Shown here one piece after another: positions 39,701 through 54,700 of a stretch of DNA of 64,000 bases (position 1 is the stretch's first letter; each line of letters opens with the position of its first letter). The notes under the pieces are model-generated. The model had not been told where the DNA came from. It worked only from the letters and a program-made list of their open reading frames with translations, and ran no database searches. Origin of the DNA: Centroberyx gerrardi (lineage: Eukaryota; Chordata; Actinopteri; Beryciformes; Berycidae); contig NC_136016.1 in assembly GCF_048128805.1 (NCBI RefSeq), positions 17,754,176 through 17,818,175 of the forward strand. The letters are read 5' to 3'. The position numbers and the translations under genes are program-made.

Positions 39701-42700
39701 GAAGCCACTTACCCTGTACTCAGGCCCGAACTCAGCCCCATACTCAGGTCCCTCACATGGAGGGCTGGTGAGGAGAGAGAACGCATCTTTAAACGCCTTC
39801 CACTGCCCCGGCGTGAAAGCCTTGGAGCAACTGGAGACAAAACCCCAGACAACCAGAGTGGAATCCTGAAGTTTCACTGGTTACACCAATTTGAAACAAA
39901 GCCACTATTCTCCAGTGTGGAGAAAACAGAAAGGGTTTGCCTTTGAAAATGTTGAAAATGCCAAGTTTGTGCTCCTAATGAGCTGCCAATCTACAGTCCC
40001 ACATGAGTTGATGGTGCATCGACTGTGCCACCCTGCAGACCTGAGGCTGCACCAGGAAGGGCCGGCTGTGAGTGGCTGAGGGTTAATCAGATTTGAGGCT
40101 AAGTAGCGGCCAACAAGCAGGCCTGCTGACTGTCCAGAGACCAGACGTGTGGGGACGCTGGGGTAGGACAAAACGGGATGGACCGAGAGGAGGGTGGGGG
40201 TGGCTAATCCTGTTAAGATCCCTAATCCCCAGTCAAGTGCATGTACTCCTGCAAGTAACTTGTCTTTGGCTGTAGGATCTAGCTAGGGTTTGCTGTGCTA
40301 ACCAGGTTAAAAGACCCTTTTGTTTTGTTTACCAGCAGTCAATGTTGAGTCACTGTGTACAGCAGATTAAGTGTTTTTGACAAAGAAACAGTTGCTAACG
40401 TGTTGTTCCGTGATATACACTACCAGTCAAGTTTCGAGACACTTCACTGAATGCACACAATGTTTTTCATTGTGTTAAAGCCATTTTGATCTAAAGGCTT
40501 ATGCTTAAATGCTTGAAATTTGTTTCTTAGACAAATATAAGCAATGAAGTTGATGCCTATGTATGGATTTCTTTCCAAAGCCTTTCCATCCAGGCAAACG
40601 GTGGCTACTTTAAAGAATCTAAAATAGTTTTGATTTGTTTAACACTTTTTTGGTCACTGCATAATTCCATGTATGTTATTTCACAGTTTTGATGTCTTTA
40701 CTATTATTTTAAAATGTGGAAAATAGTAAAAAAAATAAAGAAAAATGTGGTGTATCAAAACTTTTGACTGGTAGTGTATATTTTTCACTGAAAAAAAAAA
40801 AAAGGGTTGCAATCCTTGTCACCGGATACATGAGGCATAAAAATGATAGAGATGGGATTTATATACATATCCGACTTGGATATGATAAAGTTTCCCATAT
40901 TTTACATAGAAAACAATCACATTCACAGCTTGTCAATAAGTTCACTGGCATGCTGAAGCCATTGACGGGTCCAGAGAGAATGCTTTTTCATTCTGGGAAG
41001 TTCAGACAAAGGAATAATTTTCCAAATTTCTGGTAAACACTGACTGCTGAAACGGGAGAATATAAAGGTCAGAGAGTCAGTTGAGTATTGGGTCCCAGTC
41101 AGCAGGAGAGTTAGCAGGGAGCTGGTGTGAGCGAGTGGGGGAGAGAAGCAGATTAGTCCTTGCCAAAGACAGGAAAAAAAGGAAAAGAACAAAAAACAGC
41201 TAACTCAACACTTCCTGGAATTCAAGGCTCAATCATGGAATGGGAAGTCCAAACACATCCCTGTCAGGCAGAACCCTCCAATCCGTCATGAAGCCGGAGA
41301 GACAGGTCGCACAGTCAGCAGATAAGGCCTCAGTCCTCTACACTTCCTCCCTCGTGCTTGGCCTAAATACTACCCCACAAAAACACTCACATTCAGACGT
41401 ATAGACCCCAATCTGTGGCAAATACTTGACTTACAGAGACAGGAGAAATGGATTAAATTCAGCTAAAGCAGCAAAGATATTCTACCCATCAAGATGCGTG
41501 GGATTGTGTGTGTGATCAAGGTTTGATCTAAGCTTTATCATTGTCCAAATGTCCTACTAAAATTTGTTCAGTGTTCCAAAATGTGCCTCCTTCATCATCA
41601 TCGACAGAAGCATAATCAGAGACAGTGTGTTATTTTTTCTCTGGTCCAAAGGCAGCACACTGGCTAAAATGACTCCCTACTGCGCTCCAGAATGACGCAT
41701 CTTGCGACTGTATTTCCCTGTAGTGCTACTTTGTCTTCTGTGGTCGAACCAGTGCCAGTGGCAATTTCCAGTCTCTGAAACTTTGATTTACTGTTTTCCC
41801 TAAGAAATAACACCAAAGCAACAGACCCTTTCTGATGTCCATTTTCAAGTCCATTTTCTAACGGCTAAGCTCTCACTCCCGTTCACTCTTTACATCCTAG
41901 CCATAGTCAAAACCTACTGGTCTCTCAATCCATAAGGGATAACTGGACACTGCCCAGCACACACCAGAGCTAATCACATTCACCCTAACTGAACATTTGA
42001 ACCAATTATGAGTCACTGACTCCCGCCCAAACAAATCATCAGGCACAGAACACAAGTCAATGGAAAAAAACTGGGAGCCTGACAAGACTATAAATGGAGC
42101 TGGTACAAGTGGTACATAGAAGTTATTACTCAATTCTTACAAACCCAGAGGAGATAAAGTTAAAAAGATTAACTTACTGTGATCATTAGCAGCTTATACC
42201 ATAATGAGAGAATTCAAAAAAGATCAACAGATTCCAAAACTCTTTTCAGCCGGTAGAAAACAGAGAATCCACTTAGACACACTGACTGGGGTAAAGAATG
42301 GCAGAAGGAATCTCTCTCTGTTCAAGGTCTCTCGTTCTTACACTGTGCACATTTCAAGTTATCTCTAGATGAGCTTTCCTGTTCAGCCGTACAAAAAACA
42401 GCAACAGGCAAAGCCACTGCTATTTCAACGCAGCTGGGAAGTGTTGCCTCAAACTCCCTGTGACAGTATATGGTGTATGAGTACATGAGGACCTGCATTG
42501 GAACAAGTTGATGAAAACAAAACACAGGAGCATCTTCAGGTGCGTTTGACTGAGACTTTCTACCCACTGGTATCTGGGTGAATTCAAGGCATCAGGTCAA
42601 CGAGGTGATGTCTGTCTATTGCCTCTTTAATCTCCCTGTCTGGTGACCCAAATAGAAACGTAGTCCCTGATCCAGAGTTGGCCACGCAAGACTCGTAAAC

Positions 42701-45700
42701 CACGTGATTTCTGGACTTTGTGTGAAGGGTCATTTCAGGGCTACTTCACTCAGCTGAAGATTTGACACACATTTACAGTAAGTATTATGGCCGGCAGTGA
42801 TCATGGCCAGCATTGTGACTGTTGATCTGACTCACATGGCAAGTGACTTACAACTGAAGACAGTATTCACAGCAGCATTGCACTAAACCTACGTTCTCAG
42901 TGTCAAACTCGCCTCCCCACAGTTGAGGATGCAACATGTCGAGGAAATCTGAGTGAACTGACCAAGTAGAGGTGGTTTATTAGCCGAGGTTGGAATTATT
43001 ATACTGACCTATTGCTGCCGTCCTCGGGGTCGTGTAGCGTGGCCTCGATGCCGCTGTCCGTCTCCACATCCTCATGCATCTCAGGGGGTACGAGGGCCCC
43101 CGTGTCCTCATCAGTGAAGGTCTCGCACTCACTGTAGGTGCTCTCTGAGCCCAGGTACGCACTGTCAGTCACCTCATTTTGCTACAACAACAGAAACGGA
43201 ATAAGTTAAGACTAAGCACATTTCATCATGTCCATTAAGCAGTAAACACAGATACAAACATGCTTTGTCATTGGTTTGATGATTCACAGCCGATCAAAAA
43301 GTAATGACAGTGCTAATGGCTAATTTATGGATGGAATGCTTTTACGATAGGCAAATTATACTCATTTAAGTGCATATCTGTTATTCATTTTGTCATATTT
43401 TTCTAGACTTATCTTTGCTGACAAAAGTAAAACACAGCTGTAGAAAAAACTGCTGCACAAAGTAGTCATACTTCTCACCAAGCTGTTACATCATTATAAA
43501 AGATTAACAAGCACTATGGTGCTCAGCGCTTGTATCATTACTAGTCTCGCCTACAGGATTTTTTGAAAATGTGTATCATCAGGTGTATTTTGCAATCAGG
43601 AGAATTGTGCAATTTTTTGATGCAACAGGCAGACAAACTATAGGTTGATCAAAGAAAGTGAGAAAAATGCAGCCATTTCAAAGACAGACTATGTTCAATC
43701 TTTGAGTATAGCCAGTGGGTACCAACGGCAATTATACCAACGACCAAACAAATCATACAGCATAAACAGGCTTCAGAGGCAGTCTGCAGGGTTTCAGATG
43801 GCTGTGCCAAGCAAAACCTACTGCATCGACACCTCCAGTCAACAAGTACAAACACAGAGTGAGCAAGCGTACATAAGCTTAAGGCTTTCCAAGCGAAGAA
43901 TACCAAATGTTCAATATAAAAACCCATAGACTAATATAAGCCAAAAAATGTCTTCAGCTATTAGCCACTAGAAGAACAAATCAGGCATTAGGGCCATCAA
44001 GTAACAATGAAGGCAAGACAGGTGAGTAACGCTGGAGAGCAGAACCTACCAGACTACGTGGAGTGTCGGGAGGAGCTGGGCCCAGAGGGCTATCCACCAT
44101 GCCCAAAACCATGCTCACTGCCTGGCCTCACTGACAGGAAGGCTGGCCTGTCATGAGACCCTTGTAATAACCCCTCCTAGTGCTTCCACGCTTTCACTCT
44201 CCGAGAGAGTGAGAGAAAACAAATGTGAAAAACGGAAAATATCTAAACACCTCGTTCAGCTCCACTGGGTGGTCAGAGGGGTGGAGACAGAGACAAAGTC
44301 CAAAGAGCAGGGGAAGGCAGCTGTACTGCTCAGCCTACTACTGCCACCCTTCTACCCCTCTGCCCCGAGTTAAAACACCACAAGATCAGCGCAATAACTG
44401 TTTAATCTCTGCTGCCTCTTGAGAGTTCCAGTTCCTGGCCCAGTGTGACAGTATAAATCATTAAGCCATGTTCTTCGGTAATCAGACTCTCACGGACAGC
44501 ATGGAGAATGAAGGCTATACATCACAACAACCTGCCATAACTGTCTGGCTGTGTGCCTAAATAAGGAAACCAGCATGTCGTTAGACTATAACACTCCAAG
44601 GTGAGACTCTACTGACCTGCATTAACCAGAAACTCCCTTCTTAAAAAAAAAGAGGAAGAAAGAAACACACACAAAAAAACTTTTGGCGGCACAATAACAC
44701 AAAAAGTGGTTATGACAAGTGGAGTGTTGTCATTCAGTGTTCCTATTCAAGACCTAAAGTAGGAGATGGAGAGGTGGATGTTAAGCCAAAGGGAGAGAAA
44801 ATTTAGAAAAGGAGAAGGAGGGTGGTTGGGGCGTTGCGTTTCTCTTATGCCAGGCCTCAGCTGAACAGCCTCACCTTGCCTGTTTTGAAAGCAAACAGGG
44901 CTAGAACAGCACAGCCATTGAGAGAGAGGAACCCTTTTCTGCCAGGAACCCAAGGGAAAAACAGGGCCACGGACACAGGTGTGGCGTCTACTTCAAACAT
45001 GCACAAACTCTGCTTATGGGTTCCTGTAAACAGTAGATACCTAACAAGAATATTTCCATACAGAAAATATATTACAAATCACTAGGCTTAACTTATCACA
45101 TCATTAGTTCAGATTTACATTCATTCCGCTGTGTAGAACACAGATCCATCATTGTTCATGGCTGTTTTCATTTCCATTCCAATGTTTTTCCAGCTCCACT
45201 ACGCTCATGACAAAACGGTGTGCAACACCAAATACACTGAATATTAGACTGAAAGGTTCGCACTCGTAAATGACAACGATAAGACGCCAAATGCATTCAA
45301 AAAATCTTTACCGAGGAGCAGAAACAAAACACAAACGTTTCAGCCCATGGCTTTCATTAGTGTGTCTGTATACAGACTCCTTACGAGTAATTAGGCCAAG
45401 CTCAGGTGCAAAGAATTAACCAAGGTAGACGCTTTTCTGACAACTAATCACAAAAAAGATTAAAAAACGACAGGCATTCTCCACATAACACATAAAGAAA
45501 CCAGAGAAAAATGTGACATCAATCACACACCACACACAGCCATTCATAAATTACTCAGGTGCTATTGGGAATCACAGGAAAGGAGTTAGCTCTAGTTCTT
45601 CATTCAGTCTATTTGGACACATGACATTTAATCTATAGATCCATTTAGCTTCTACCTTCAATAACGTATTCTCAGTATTTCCCCCCTCTTCAACTGGGTG

Positions 45701-48700
45701 GCGCTCTATCAATAGCAATACATTTAGGATCTCTCATTTCTATATCAAGCAACTTGTTAAAAGGGCCTCCACTGTGTTATGGAGCCTCTCCCAAGACTGG
45801 ACAAATACATCAGGCATTTTATCAGTGCTTCTTGTTATGGTGGATTTACTGTCTCACCAAACACTCACCGTGACGCACTGTTCTATTCTAATCCGGTTTG
45901 TTTGCAAGTTTATTCTAACACAGTGTTTGAGCTGGAATACCTGATTCAGCCTTACAGTCATCAACACATACAGCAAGTGAAATGGAGGACTGACGCCAAA
46001 AGTGTTGCTTATGTGCCTTAAGGGGAATCTGTACTTGGCCCTGCAAACCCTTAGAATGCACTTATGAACCATACCAAGTGAGGGCGCTGATACTGTGCAA
46101 TGTGCAACGTGCAGCCACTGAAACAGCCTGCAATCACAGTTCTATACTGCTCCAAGTGCACACAATAGCTGAAACATTTCAATCTCGCCGAGGCCAGCAT
46201 AAATGATAGTTAAATATACAAGTTCTGTGCACAAGAGGAGACAGGAATCCCAGATATGCTAACCGCAACTGAAAAAAACATAATTCCACACACATGTAAA
46301 AACTCTGGCGGATTCCAAGTCATTCAATATTTGTCAAAGGAAAAATAAGACGAAAATAGTCAGCCAGATGCCATTCGGTGTGTGCCAAACCAGTGTGTTC
46401 AGCGTGTGGAATATTCACAGAGGGGTAATGATAGCTCTGCTAGCCACTCGGTGAATTACAGTGGGAAGAGTGTGAGTGCACACGGAGTTCAGCCTGTGAC
46501 CTTCACCCTGCGCTGCTGTGTGTACCAGTGAGAAATCGAGGCAGAACAACTGGACCACACACACAAGACTGAAATGAAATGCTGTGGTGTCGTGCCCCAC
46601 CTCGTCGTATTCCTCTGGGCAGCCCACGGCTCCGTCCCCCGGACTGTAGTGGACATCGTACAGCTGTGGCTCTGGACCTGGAGATGTGGGAGAAGAGGAT
46701 GAGAGAGGAGGATGGGGTTAATGTGTGCAGGATAAACACACAATGTCAAACCAGCAAAGGAGGCTAAACAAACAGAGAAGACTGTATATAGTACCAATGT
46801 GCATGGTAAACAAAGTGCCATAATGTGGAAAGAAGAGAGGGGAGCTGTTATAGCGTGTGGGTGAAACAACAGCAGAGAAAGGGAAATTCAATTAACGTCA
46901 ATGTTCAGTAAAATATCCCAAGATATTTCTTATGGAAGCGTATAGTTAACTTTATTTAAATGTTGATGCAAATTGGGAAATGACAATGCAATCTCAAAAC
47001 AACATTATATTTTCCACATATGTATGCAGCATTTGGGTAATAATTTAAATTAAACTTCAATAACGCAATAAGCATTTGAATTTTCATGTGTTAGTATGCA
47101 CATTCTCTGAAAAGATTGAAATGAAAAAGGCATTTTATTTTCAAAGACTTGCCCTACTTTATGGTTAACAATATTGAAATGTTAATTTAAATCCGAAGCA
47201 ACCAACGCATTGTCCCCATTTGCAATTACATTCCCATGTTCTCACGCTATTTCACTACCAAACATGTAAGAGTTTGTGTCCTAGCTGCCCTACTTTGACA
47301 TGTATACAATACAGCAGTCTATGCTTGGTGTACCAATAAACATTATGTAACTTTTACACTCGCATTTCAAGGGCTATAGTCATGTAATAAGTGTATAGGC
47401 AAAATAAAACAATAAAAAGGACAAGAAGTAACCCATATCCAATTCAGATTTGTCAATAAAGGCCTCTGTTGAAAGCACCTGCAGACAAACGGTGAAACCT
47501 GAGATGGACCAATAAGATGGACTCCCATCAGCCATTGCGGCTCCTGTATCTAGTAAACAGAGCAGTGAATAGCACCCTACTGAGCGAATGGAACACAAAC
47601 AGTGCTCTCTACAGCAGCTGGTGGACCCTGGCGGTTTTGTGCCCCCTTGTCTTACGTAACCTGCTGCTCTTCAAGACTCATACACATTATAGCCCATTTA
47701 AGTGAAATGAGTCCACACCGAATGGGGCTGTGCCTGAAAAGCTGGCTTCTGTTTTGGTTAGAGTCCTGCAGTCTCTTGGCACAGATTCAAACTGTCACAC
47801 AGGACAGAGATACTTGATTTTCAAATGGCTCAATTCAATTCATCTGGTGGTTTCAAGACCACCTTTTGTTGTTCCAGACATGCCATAGCCACTACAGGGG
47901 ACAAGGCATTTCCATGGCCTGCAGGCTTGTCTTTATTAAGGTTAGCCTTGCCAATAAGTGTTACAGAAAAGAAACAAAGGAGGTAGAGGCGGAGTGCATT
48001 GAAATTCATATTGAAAGTAAACAGCAGGTTGGGAGCTGGAATATCAGGTTCTGTGCTGCGATTGCAGGGTTGGTGGTGGCAGTGGGGGTTGGAACATGAA
48101 CTGGACCTGAAGGGTCTAAAAAAAAAACAGTTTAGCTAAAAAAGGGTCTTAAAAAAACTTTATGCTGCCTTTACAGACTTACTGGAATTCTGTCAGCAGT
48201 GTGCTAGAGGTTTGGGAAGTTACGATAGAGCTCTGATCTTCACACACTAACGGGAAACTACCATCCAGCAGGAAATGTCTGATTCATTTTCAACATTGCT
48301 TGCTGGACAGAATAGTGGAAAGAGACAGGAAAGTTCGGACAGACACTCGAACCCAGGACATCACAGTTGATATTTTTGTCATAATTTAAGATGAAATCTA
48401 TTTGTAGGTATTATTCATGAGTGAGGCCCAATGTCTTGAGACCAGTTTTCCTGCCTAGTCAAAAGTTTACACTTCAGTAATTTTCTATCTCTCATATTTC
48501 TAGAAACCATCACCTCAATCCAATAGGACTGTTTTGCTGTAATAAATAATCAGCCTGTTTGCCTTGCTTACATTTCCTAAAATCATTATTTGGCTGAAAT
48601 ACTTTTATTCGTTTAATTTAAGTAATTATTTTGCAGGAATATTAATTCAAATACAATGACCATGCTACAAGTCTGTACTGTAATAAGACAACGCTAATGG

Positions 48701-51700
48701 GAATGTGACAAGCCACACTGTTGATGAGGTAATTTCATCATCCTGTAGCCAAGTTTCTATTGACTCAAGGCATGCCTGTGTTTTCTGAGGCTGACTTTGC
48801 AACAGAGCTACACAACAACAAAAAGAGATGCAACACAGAAAGAGAGAGAGAGGGACGGAGCAGAGAGGGAAGACAGTGAATAATTCAGGCGAATAGGACT
48901 CTCTGCCTAAACCCCATCTCTCTCCAACTCCATCTCTGAAACCCTGCCTATCAGCCCATGGGTCTGTGCATCTCATGCTTTCCAGTACATTACTTATTAA
49001 TGGTCCGAGTAACCGGAGCTGTGTAACCCAGAAAGCCCTGGGAAGGAGTGCCACAAATCGATAGGGTGGCGGACTGAGGCAAGCAGCACACCGTTGCAGT
49101 GACGTCAACACAACCTGTACTGTATGTCAACACAGCCAGCATGTGCCGTCAACAAAACTCTTTGTAATGATGTCAGTATAGCCCCGGGGTGTCATGTTAT
49201 GATAATGATGTCAACGGCACGGACGCTAGAGCTGCGCAGCACATAAATCTATCATACCTCACTAACTGGTAAGAGATGGAAAATAATTTAAATTTAAGGT
49301 CACTCCGAGATTTACACGCAACAGCAGGGGAAAGGCTTGACACTGAAAATAAATAGTCTCGGGCAACGTTCTCTCCCTTTCTTTCCACCCTCCTTTAAAT
49401 GGTTGAGGTGAAGCCTGAGAAACCTGATGACTTGGCTGTCGAGAGAGAGAGACGCTGATGAATTGCGCCCATTCTTTTAAGAGGGGACGTATATGGGCCC
49501 TTACATCTTACAACAGTTTTTAAAGGCTCATAAAATTGGTCAGGAAGGCAGAAAAATGGTTAAAGAAAGAATAACAGTATTTTGAGACCAGTAACAAAGA
49601 ATTTGGGTCAGTTCTCTTTTCCTTACAACATTCCCTCACCTCAGCTGAGGAATAGCTGTGAGCATACTGTGGGGACAACAATATTTGGCGCTGTGGGGAA
49701 TGTAGTAGAAAGATGGAGCCAGATGCTGTAGACTCAAAGTAGGAGCTGCTGAGGCATTCATTACAGCAGAATTAGGTACAGTAATGGCCAACTTCAGGCT
49801 AGCCAATATAAAAACAGAAGGCTGTGGGCCCCCGTGTTAAGGGTGCTTAAGCCTTGTCATTTTCTTAATAAGAAAGAAAGACTTCAATAAGAAATGAAAT
49901 ATAAGAAATAAGAAATACTAAAACTTCCAATGAGTCTTACACATAATCACACACAACTGCACACCTCAGTAAATTTTCTCTGTGGCCTATAAATGTTGTT
50001 GGCTGCTTGTCCTTTTAATTGTGCATAATTTGTGCGTAGCTGCCTAGCCAACATGGCTGACAACAACATCCACACCTTGTCTGTTGCCTAGATAACTGCT
50101 TACTTGATGAATCACCTAATGCGTCTCCTTTCATCCTCACTCTCACGCAATTTCACAACTCAGACAAAATTACATCCAATGTGTGAATGCAACATCAGTC
50201 CAATTTGGGAGTCTTTAGCCATGAGTTTGTTGTTGTGATGCTGTTTAAGTGGGTGCTTCAGGAGATTTTAATTTTTTTTGCAGTGGACATATTTTGTGTA
50301 CCTGTGCACAATTTACAACAACATTTTTGACATACTTTGGCTCAGTGAAATCAAAGCAGTGGCAATAAATCCACCTGGAGGAAGTGAACTTTTCTGCCAT
50401 TTTGCATCTGGGCTAGCTCAGTGTGTGTCTGTGTCTACTGAGAGGATGATGACTAATAATGGCAATAAGGAAATCAGTGGATGTGGGTGGAATAAAGTTT
50501 TCAGATATAGAAACCTAAATTTGTTACACTATTCTTTACTGGGAAAGGTAATAAATTACTCTATTGTTTCATTACCTGACACTGGGAACAAGCAAGATTT
50601 TATCTGTCAGACTATTTTTAGTAGGTAGGTTCCTCAATTTAATGAGGGATCTCCAGAGTTTTAGACATCAGGCCAATTGAGTCCACAAAAAGGGGACACC
50701 AAGTCAAAAGTTTAAAAGGAAAAACAATAAAACAGGTCATTGACTACTTGAGATATATCAGTCCTAGAAAAGTATAAGATCAAACCATAGTGGATACACA
50801 CAGACACACACACACACACAGCTTTATGAAGTGCATCCAGTGACTCACCTCCATTGCTAATGGCAGAGATTCCACGGTGGAAGTCTTCAAAGCTGATCAC
50901 TCCCAAACCGCTGGGATCCAAGAACTTGGTCAGATCCTTCACCTGAAAGACACAAGTCACAGACAGTCAAAACACATTTCATCACGGCAACAGAAAAAAA
51001 AATCTCTCTCCCATAATCAAATCAGATGGACCGCCTCGATCAGTGGTTCTTAAATCCGGTCTTCAGGGTGCTGAGTACTGCTGGTTTTATATTCTGCCAG
51101 GTAGTTTTCATTCTGTCTGTGTAATCAGGGACTCATTTAAACCTGGGATGACCTGGCAGAATAGAAAACCAGCAGCACTCTGCACCCCGAGGACTCGATT
51201 TGAGGACCACCGGCCTAGACGCTTCATGAATTAATTCTGTAATAACACACGTGATGTAAGGGGAAGGTCTCTGCACAAGGGAGCAACTTGACTGACTTAA
51301 CTGCAATCTGAGCAAACTGACTGAAATGGCCCGCATAATGCTTTCACAAGAGCAAGGCCAGGACTCTCTATCTGAAAAACACAGATTCTTAAGGGTGTTT
51401 CACTCACGTAACAGTTTCATTGCAGAATTCTGTGAACTACCAGGAAATTTTTTATTACAGGAATAAAAAGATACCAATAAAAAGAGCTCTGACCTCAGGA
51501 GAAACATCTTTTCAAACGTCATGTATTTCAGATTTTATTGGATACCTGGCAATATTGAGTTTACAAGGATTTTACAAGGTTAAAATGGCACTGTATCTGT
51601 TCAGAAGGGGTGAATTGAGCTCTAGCAGACTACTGGCCATACAATTCATTTTAAGACAAAACAATAGTTACTGAAAGCTGAAAACTTACTGTCATGAATA

Positions 51701-54700
51701 GAATGTGTTTTCACCATACAGAATAAAAGAGGGCATGTGGAGTGCATTATGTCCATGACATATTTTGTTTCCTTTAAATTAAAATGTGGTATGAAGACAT
51801 AACATTTCAAATGAGACTGACCTCACATTTTACCTATATTATTGTTACAATAATTGGGATATATCAAAATTGTCCGAAAATAGATTTGGGTAAGGTTAAA
51901 TGTTATTCTTCACACATACGCTTCTTTGTAATGCACGCACGCTTACAATGTGGAGCGGTAAGGCCTTCTATGCACAGAGTCAATCTCAAGCTGCAGTCAA
52001 GTGATAATCAGTTACATAAGAGTACCTGTATATATTCCCTCAGTCAGTAACCTGGCAACAAGAGGTGCTGTCCAAGAAGATAGTGTGCTTTGCACCAGTA
52101 CAGGACCTCAGAATATAACAGACAGTAAGCACATTATGAATGTTTTTCTAGACTGAAAATTGAGTCCAAGGGTATGAGAAATGGATTCTGATTTAGGCTA
52201 TTGCGAAAGCTTTAACCTGACCTGATTCCTCGGCATATCCTCCAGGTTAATGCTAGCCGTTTGGTTATCTGGCATCCAGTGACCTAGGCCAGGGCCTAGA
52301 CTTATGCCTATATCTGCAGAATTAACAGTGGCGCCGAGCAATCAAAATCTATTTGCACAAATGACAGAGTGAGCCAAATGTGGTACATTGCAAAATTTCA
52401 CTAACTCATCATTACACTGTCATTTCAGGCGTGTATCGTTGACAAAATTAGCTGGGAGGGAGCCTGACAGTATGTGGGGTGAGGTTTCTGTGGTTTAGGC
52501 TCACTCGGGCCTTGGGAAAGCAAGCACACAATGCGAACATGGTCATTTTACAAAGGCTTTCATTCTGTGCGGGGCTTCTCTGTTCTGCACTTTTTATATC
52601 GGTTACACACACACAGAAAAAGCTGATCTGCTTAGCAACGTTGAGCTCTAACTCAGGAGGCTGAGAAGGCTGAAACTCCTAATAAACTCTGGATTCAGTC
52701 TCACAACCCCAGTGACTTATGATCTGGGCTGGGCGAATTAAACCCAGCTGCATTGAGAGGCAGGAGGGGAGAGGCCCAATCTCACTGAATGGCGGTTAAC
52801 ACTGCAATTTTGAGCTTAGGATGTTGCATCAAGCCTCTTCCAGCTCCCATCTCTGCTATGTAAATCCTCACCATGAACTAGGTTGGCTATATAGGCTAGA
52901 GGGACGGTTGGTGAAGAAATAGGGTGTTTCAAGGTTGGAAAGTGTGAGGAGAAACCCAATCAGGAGCAGCATCAAACTAATGAATTTGCACAAACGCACT
53001 TTACCCCCTGACCCTGCACCATGATCACGACCCTAACCTGCTGCAGCACCTAGCTTACCTGTATGTTGAAATGTTACACTGTCATTCCTGTTGTGTGGTT
53101 TATGTATGTTCTTTGATGTCTTAAATATTATCTTTGTTGAATGTCTGCAAATGTCTGACTCACTGCTCTTACATGCAAGGCAAATTCCTGTAAAAGGCTC
53201 AATAAATGAAAACTGAAATCTTAAGGGCTGAAGTCAGTTGTGGTTGTTTGTAATACAGCTTTTAGTTTTCCACCTCTGAACGCAGCATCATGGTAAACAG
53301 GAAATCATTTTGTTGCATGCATGCTATTCACACACACCTCTGCTGAGTGAGGTGAGAAAACTGAGGTGGGATTAGGGGATTCCCTGCATGTGTCTATGGT
53401 CCTAATATAAAAACAAAAACTTTAGTGTTTAACATTTTTTATCTGCTAATATAAACAGACTGCAAGCCTGTTTATTTTTTCAGCACTATTACAATATACA
53501 GTTCATCTGTGCAAGTTATTGCTCCTGCCATAAGTGACTAGGGAACTGTTAAAAGTGTCCCAAGTGTCATAACCCACCTCTAAAGAGGCCAGATAAAACA
53601 CTGCAGTAGCCAAAGCAAATAGTACAATGTAAACCAAACATGCCCATGTATCTTAGGCAAGCTAAACCAGTTAAGTCTTTTAAACCACTTCTTAAAACCC
53701 ATTTTATAAACTTCCTGTCTCTAACAATTCTTAAATCTGCAAGATTAAGAAGACTAGATTTTGTCTTTGTCTTTTTATGCTCTGTAAAGCGCATTGTAAA
53801 CTTTGTTTTTGAAAAACTGCAACATAAATAAATGTATTATTGAATTTATTGTTAGTAGTAGTATGTAATGTTATATATGATTATGTTCTACCAGCCGAGC
53901 CCTGAAGGACTGGGGTAAAGAGTAGATTTTAACTGAAGCTCCATGACAGCACTGTCCTTTCCACTGCTTAGTGGAGCAGTGATGGCACGGTGGTTTTTCT
54001 GTTTCCTCTATTTGTGTCTAATCAGTGCAGGGGCACGCCTGACCGCCTCCACACAGACCACTGTTGTGCATAACCCCGTGGAGACGAATACCCCCTGGTG
54101 GGAGCCTTTCCTACAGAGGGGGTTTCGAAATAGCTCTTGAACAAAATACTGATAACGGTCTCGTAAGGCCATAAGCCTAGTTCGTCTGCGAAAGATTTGG
54201 AGACAGGGCTAATGATAGTATCTTTCGATGGAGAACGTAACAGGCACACACACACACACAAAAGCAAACTAGAGAGAGGGGACATTTCAGGGCATGGGAC
54301 ATTCCACTGCGGATTAGAGGGGCAGTACATAAAAGCAAGCGGGCCAGGGGAGGGAGGCTGGCTAAAGAGGGGCTGGGAGTGAGGACGGACAAGAGAGCGG
54401 CCACCACAATACACTTCTATGGGCTTTGTGCAAAAATCGGGGTCAAAACCAGCGAGTGGCGGTCTGAAAGATCTTTTTCAACGAGCGAATTCCCAGATAT
54501 GGCCTTGCCCTCACTATGGCATGACCGTTCACCTTTGAGAACTAGTTATTTCAGTTGTTCTGTATCAAAGGTCTTACAGAGCAGCAGTGCCTGCAGCTTT
54601 ATGACCAGGTCAACATTTAACCACTCACGCTGTTCCAAACACTTGCAGGACATGTCAATGAACCAATAATGTGATTAGCTAACTGGGAAAATAGCTGCTT

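Larger units (their letters stand above)
38578..43008 (-). other. RAB11FIP3 intron with MITE and candidate cassette exon
   Basis: Apart from the MITE at 40416-40778 and the candidate exon at 39713-39830, no coding or structured feature was seen in this 4.4-kb intron. Confidence 0.65.
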
